A stretch of DNA of 9,006 nucleotides from an uncultured Oscillospiraceae bacterium (GTDB lineage Bacteria > Bacillota > Clostridia > Oscillospirales > Oscillospiraceae), in assembly GCA_958426425.1 (NCBI GenBank), contig CATZYY010000093.1, positions 1-9,006 on the forward strand. The letters are read 5' to 3'. A program made the translations under genes and the position numbers. Under the pieces are notes generated by a model. That model worked only from the letters and a program-made list of their open reading frames with translations. It was not told the DNA's origin and made no database searches. This document shows positions 6,113 to 9,006 of this stretch, in pieces. Numbering within the stretch: the first letter of the stretch is position 1; every line of letters starts with the position of its first letter.

Positions 6113-6230
6113 GGTTCTCTCCTTTCGGGCGGAGCGTCCGACACGCCACAGGCGTGGCGCGCCCGGTATACGGGACCGGCGACATCTAAAAGCCCCCCAA
6201 ATACCGTCGGTTCTCTTAGCGCGTCTTCTC
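6113..6230. other. mutL leader / AEC downstream gap (118 bp) with overlapping hairpins
   Basis: This gap holds the mutL ribosome site AAAGGAG (6125-6119) and two alternative overlapping stems: CACGCC 6142-6147 with GGCGTG 6151-6156, or CGCCAC 6144-6149 with GTGGCG 6154-6159. Next to them CCGGT 6163-6167 pairs with ACCGG 6175-6179. A G-run followed by TTTT occurs near 6187-6196 on the minus strand but without a stable stem just before it, so no clear terminator. I see no gene here. Mutually exclusive stems next to a ribosome site could modulate mutL expression, but this is speculative. Confidence 0.4.
6119..6125 (-). promoter_or_regulatory. Ribosome-binding site of mutL
   Basis: AAAGGAG reads from 6125 to 6119, 6 nt before the ATG at 6112. 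It fixes the mutL start and excludes the 46-residue Arg-rich extension from the upstream ATG at 6250. Confidence 0.85.
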
Positions 6231-7142
6231 TTATAGCAGCAGCGCCGCAATCACGGGAATGGTCAAAATGGAGCCCAGGGTGGTCAAAAAGGTGATCTGA
6301 GCCATACAGGTGGTGTCTCCGCCGTACTCCATGCTCAAAAGCGTGCCGTTCACTGCCACCGGCATGGCCATCTGGGTCACGGCAATGCCCAGCACCAGCT
6401 CCTGGATGCCCATGGCCTGCAAAATGACCCACAGGATCACCGGCAGCACCAGCAGCCGCAGCGCCGCCAGCACCCACAGTTTGCCGGAACGAAACACCTC
6501 TCCCGCCGGAATGTCTGCCAGAAAAGATCCCACCATCAGCAGCGACAGCGGCACCGTAATATCTCCCACAAAGCTCAGCATCTCTCCCACCAGAACCGGG
6601 GGACGCAGCCGGGTCAGCGCCAGCACCAGAGCCGCTACAGAGGCCACGATGCAGGGGCTCAGCAGCTGCTGCCAGCGGAATCTGCCGGCCCCGGCCAGCA
6701 TCAGGGGCCCTAGGCTGTAAGAGAGCAGATTAAAGGGCATCACCAAAATCACCGCGTAAAACAGCGCCTGGGGCCCGAACAGCGCCACCGCCACGGGATA
6801 GCCGATGAAGGCCACATTGGGAAAGGCCAGGGCATACCGCCACACGCCCTTTTGTTCCGGGGTCCCCGGCAAAAAGCGGGGAACCGCATAGGCAAAGAGC
6901 AGTGCCAGGGCATAAAAGGCCGCCCCCACCTCCAGCACGGACAAAATCACGCTGACCTCCGGCAGCTCGTCGCCGGTAATCACAGAGGCCAGGATCATGG
7001 CCGGCATGGTGATATTCAGCAGCAGCTTGCTGAGCTTCTGGTCGGTCTCTTCGCCCAGCCAGCCCAGCCGGCGGGCGGCAAAGCCCGCCACAATGGCGAA
7101 GAGGATCACCAGCATCTCGCCCAGCACGTCGAAAAAATTCAT
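6231..7142 (-). CDS. AEC-family (auxin efflux carrier-like) membrane transporter
   Basis: A 303-residue, highly hydrophobic protein with about ten predicted membrane helices arranged as two halves. It matches the bacterial AEC family, secondary carriers for malate, malonate or other organic acids, and often of unknown substrate. Telling segments are GFAARRLGWL after the first helix, LSKLLLNITMPAMILASV (family-typical N-x-x-x-P in helix 2), YALAFPNVAFIGYPVAVALFG (N-x-x-x-x-G-x-P), and in the second half LSLLMVGSFLADIP, LRLLVLPVILWVIL and TQMAMPVAVNGTLLSMEYGGD. The length is normal. The start at 7142 lies just before the first hydrophobic helix; the ribosome site is only a purine-rich AGAAAGAAG. 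It sits between the CPBP protease (51-nt gap) and mutL (118-nt gap) on the same strand. Nothing nearby names a substrate. Confidence 0.92.
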   Translation of the reverse strand: MNFFDVLGEMLVILFAIVAGFAARRLGWLGEETDQKLSKLLLNITMPAMILASVITGDELPEVSVILSVLEVGAAFYALALLFAYAVPRFLPGTPEQKGVWRYALAFPNVAFIGYPVAVALFGPQALFYAVILVMPFNLLSYSLGPLMLAGAGRFRWQQLLSPCIVASVAALVLALTRLRPPVLVGEMLSFVGDITVPLSLLMVGSFLADIPAGEVFRSGKLWVLAALRLLVLPVILWVILQAMGIQELVLGIAVTQMAMPVAVNGTLLSMEYGGDTTCMAQITFLTTLGSILTIPVIAALLL

Positions 7143-7193
7143 ATGGTTTGCTTCTTTCTCTCTGATTTCTCTTTAAAAGTAACGGCGTCCGCT

Positions 7194-7904
7194 TTATCCC
7201 AGCAGCACCCAGGCGCTGAGTGCGTTGGCCGCGGCGTGGAGCCCGATGGAGGTCCACAATGTCCCGCTGTGGTCATAGACCCAGGCCAGCACCAGCCCCG
7301 GCACCAGATACTGCACCATCAGCAGAAAATAGGTCAGGTCCCGGTTCACCACCGCGAACTGCCACACATGCAGCAGGGCGAATAGCAGGCAGGACACCAG
7401 ATAGGCCACCGTCCGGCTCTTGCCCTTGAGGTTGCCGAACACCAGGCCCCGGAACAGGGTCTCCTCCACAAAGGGGGCCAGAAACACCACGATCAGCACC
7501 GTCATATGGGGCGCGTCGTTGATCTGGGCGGAAATGGAGACATCATTTAAATTGGTCTGGGTGGCGGAGACCAGCCGGGTCAGCCGGTAGACCAGCTCGT
7601 TGAGACCGTACAGGGCGATGAGCCCCACCACCAGGGTCCGGCAGGCCAGGCCCAGATTCTCCGCCAGATGGCGGGAGGTACGGCCCAGGAAGCCGTGGAA
7701 AATCACCAGCGTCACCGCAAAGAGGATGTAATAGTACAGGGCGTTCTGAAAGCCGGGGTCCAGATGGGTACCCAGCAGTTCCGCCGCCAGACGGAACATG
7801 GGCCCTGCGGCAAAGGGCAGCACCAGCAGATAGATCACAAAGAACACCGTTCCCGCGATCTGCTCCCCTGGCGTCATATACGCGGTATGGGCTCGCTTTG
7901 CCAT
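7194..7904 (-). CDS. CPBP-family (CAAX/Abi-like) intramembrane metalloprotease
   Basis: A 236-residue multi-pass membrane protein with all the CPBP (CAAX protease and bacteriocin-processing, Abi) signatures. These are EExxxR as EETLFR at residues 147-152, FxxxH as FALLH at 175-179 and HxxxN as HAAAN at 223-227. These residues form the glutamate/histidine active site within the membrane. Bacterial members act in bacteriocin processing or immunity, membrane-protein cleavage or signalling; prenylated CAAX substrates are not expected. There are about seven hydrophobic segments, with a more polar loop (about 111-132) before the catalytic helix. The start at 7904 is supported by GGAGG 7 nt upstream. 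It follows mutS by 49 nt and precedes the AEC transporter by 51 nt, so it is probably co-transcribed. No bacteriocin precursor is seen nearby, which leaves its substrate open. Confidence 0.94.
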   Translation of the reverse strand: MAKRAHTAYMTPGEQIAGTVFFVIYLLVLPFAAGPMFRLAAELLGTHLDPGFQNALYYYILFAVTLVIFHGFLGRTSRHLAENLGLACRTLVVGLIALYGLNELVYRLTRLVSATQTNLNDVSISAQINDAPHMTVLIVVFLAPFVEETLFRGLVFGNLKGKSRTVAYLVSCLLFALLHVWQFAVVNRDLTYFLLMVQYLVPGLVLAWVYDHSGTLWTSIGLHAAANALSAWVLLG

Positions 7905-7953
7905 GGCTTCGCCTCCAAACCCAAGATTTCCGCCCCCGGCAATGGCCGGCGGG

Positions 7954-9006
7954 TCAGCTCAGCTTCTGCTTCCACTCATAGATCAAACTCATGGCCTCAA
8001 TGGGGGTCAGGGTGTCCGGCTGGCACCGCCGGATGACGTCCAGAACCTCCCCCTCGCCGATGGCTGTGAGAGAAACCTGGTCGTCCTCTTTCCGGGCGGC
8101 CACGTACTGGACACCGTTTTCCGCCTCCAGCTGACGCAGCACCTCCTTGGCCCGCTGCACCACCTTGTCCGGCAGACCCGCCAGGGACGCCACCTCGATG
8201 CCGTAGCTGCGGTCGGCGCCGCCGGGCAGGATTTTGCGCAGGAAGACAATCTCATCCCCCCGGGCCTTGACGGCAATGTTGTAGTTGACGGCGCCGGGCA
8301 GGGTGTTCTCCAGCTCCGTCAGCTCGTGGTAGTGGGTGGCGAACAGGGTCTTGGCACCCAGGAGCCTGCGGTCGGCGCAGTACTCCAACACCGCCCGGGC
8401 GATGGACATGCCGTCAAAGGTGGAGGTGCCCCGGCCGATCTCGTCTAAAATCAGCAGGGAGTGTTTGGTGGCGTGGCGCAGGATGTCCGCCACCTCTGTC
8501 ATCTCCACCATGAAGGTGGACTGCCCGGCGGAGAGGTCGTCGCTGGCGCCGATGCGGGTGAAGATCCGGTCCACCACGCCCAGCCGGGCGCTGCCCGCCG
8601 GGACAAAGGACCCGATCTGGGCCATGAGGCAGATCAGCGCCACCTGCCGCATGTAGGTGGACTTGCCCGCCATGTTGGGGCCGGTGATAATGGCCACCCG
8701 GTCCTCCTTGGCCCCCATAAAGGTGTCGTTGGGGACGAAAAGGCTGTCCTTGAGCATCTGCTCCACCACCGGGTGACGGCCCTGGTGGATCTCCAGGACC
8801 CCGGACTCATCCACGGTGGGGCGGCAGTAGTGATTCCGCACCGCCACGGTGGCCAAAGACACCAGGGCGTCCACCTCCGCCACGGCGGCGGCGGTCCGCT
8901 GGACCCGGCCGCTGTGGTCGGTGATGGCCTGCCGCAGGGCGGAGAACAGCTCGTACTCCAGGGCCACCACCCGGTCCGAGGCGGTGAGGATCTCATGCTC
9001 CAGGTC
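7954..9006 (-). CDS. mutS: DNA mismatch repair protein MutS, C-terminal part (5' end outside the window)
   Basis: The last 350 residues of MutS, the mismatch-binding ABC-type ATPase that starts mismatch repair. The frame is open to the window edge, so the start lies outside. Visible are the end of the lever/clamp helices (DLEHEILTASDRVVALEYELF), the Walker A motif GPNMAGKST, FMVEMTEVADILRHAT (signature region), Walker B LLILDEIGRGTSTFDG, and the TLFATHYHEL switch histidine segment. The helix-turn-helix dimer region KILPGGADRSYGIEVASLAGLP follows. A short variable tail ends in LTPIEAMSLIYEWKQKLS, the usual small C-terminal element. Nothing is broken in the visible part. It is on the same strand as mutL, separated from it by the protease and transporter genes, and probably starts the read-through into the whole block. 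Confidence 0.97.
   Translation of the reverse strand, partial: DLEHEILTASDRVVALEYELFSALRQAITDHSGRVQRTAAAVAEVDALVSLATVAVRNHYCRPTVDESGVLEIHQGRHPVVEQMLKDSLFVPNDTFMGAKEDRVAIITGPNMAGKSTYMRQVALICLMAQIGSFVPAGSARLGVVDRIFTRIGASDDLSAGQSTFMVEMTEVADILRHATKHSLLILDEIGRGTSTFDGMSIARAVLEYCADRRLLGAKTLFATHYHELTELENTLPGAVNYNIAVKARGDEIVFLRKILPGGADRSYGIEVASLAGLPDKVVQRAKEVLRQLEAENGVQYVAARKEDDQVSLTAIGEGEVLDVIRRCQPDTLTPIEAMSLIYEWKQKLS

Noticed and set aside
6187..6196. Terminator after the AEC transporter (G-run then TTTT on the minus strand)
   Set aside because: No stable stem directly precedes the T-run, so evidence for termination is insufficient.
6113..6250. N-terminal extension of MutL from an upstream ATG
   Set aside because: The added 46 residues are Arg-rich, overlap the end of the AEC gene and precede the proper ribosome site. 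The family N-terminus begins at 6112.

Overview
The window is a GC-rich (by eye about 60% or more) stretch of a bacterial chromosome in which every supported gene lies on the minus strand, with tight spacing and purine-rich Shine-Dalgarno sites. The gene order and protein types suggest a member of the Clostridia, most likely a gut Oscillospiraceae relative (Flavonifractor/Lawsonibacter type). This assignment rests on gene content and protein character; no database search was possible.

Read in the direction of transcription (high to low coordinates), the order is: the 3' part of mutS (mismatch recognition ATPase); a CPBP/CAAX-type intramembrane protease; an AEC-family membrane transporter; mutL with an intact C-terminal endonuclease site; a 60-residue DUF6440-like protein; a flavodoxin-fold FMN oxidoreductase; miaA (tRNA dimethylallyltransferase); hfq (RNA chaperone); a membrane-anchored HlyD-like adaptor; and the start of a YggS/PLPBP-family PLP protein. 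The mutS...mutL...miaA-hfq backbone is a long-conserved bacterial neighbourhood, here interrupted by membrane proteins and small accessory genes. The whole block can be read as one long operon or a few overlapping units. I see no strong internal terminator and no plus-strand gene.

The unusual part is between hfq and the HlyD-like gene. The last third of hfq is present twice (87 bp, 85 identical, copies at 1649-1735 and 1873-1959). Between the copies sits a 137-bp insert packed with five consecutive hairpins and bordered by a 10-bp inverted repeat. The intact hfq now ends in the first hairpin of the insert (its stop codon is in the loop). The displaced old hfq tail survives as an open fragment whose stop still overlaps the start codon of the HlyD-like gene (ATGA). 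An ancestral translational coupling has therefore been split by insertion or duplication. Two other intergenic gaps (3921-4045 and 6113-6230) are of similar length and also rich in hairpins, which raises the possibility of a family of small non-coding elements scattered through this operon.

No tRNA, rRNA, CRISPR array, transposase or phage gene is visible. No gene-free stretch exceeds 300 bases; the longest is 1605-1857, described above.
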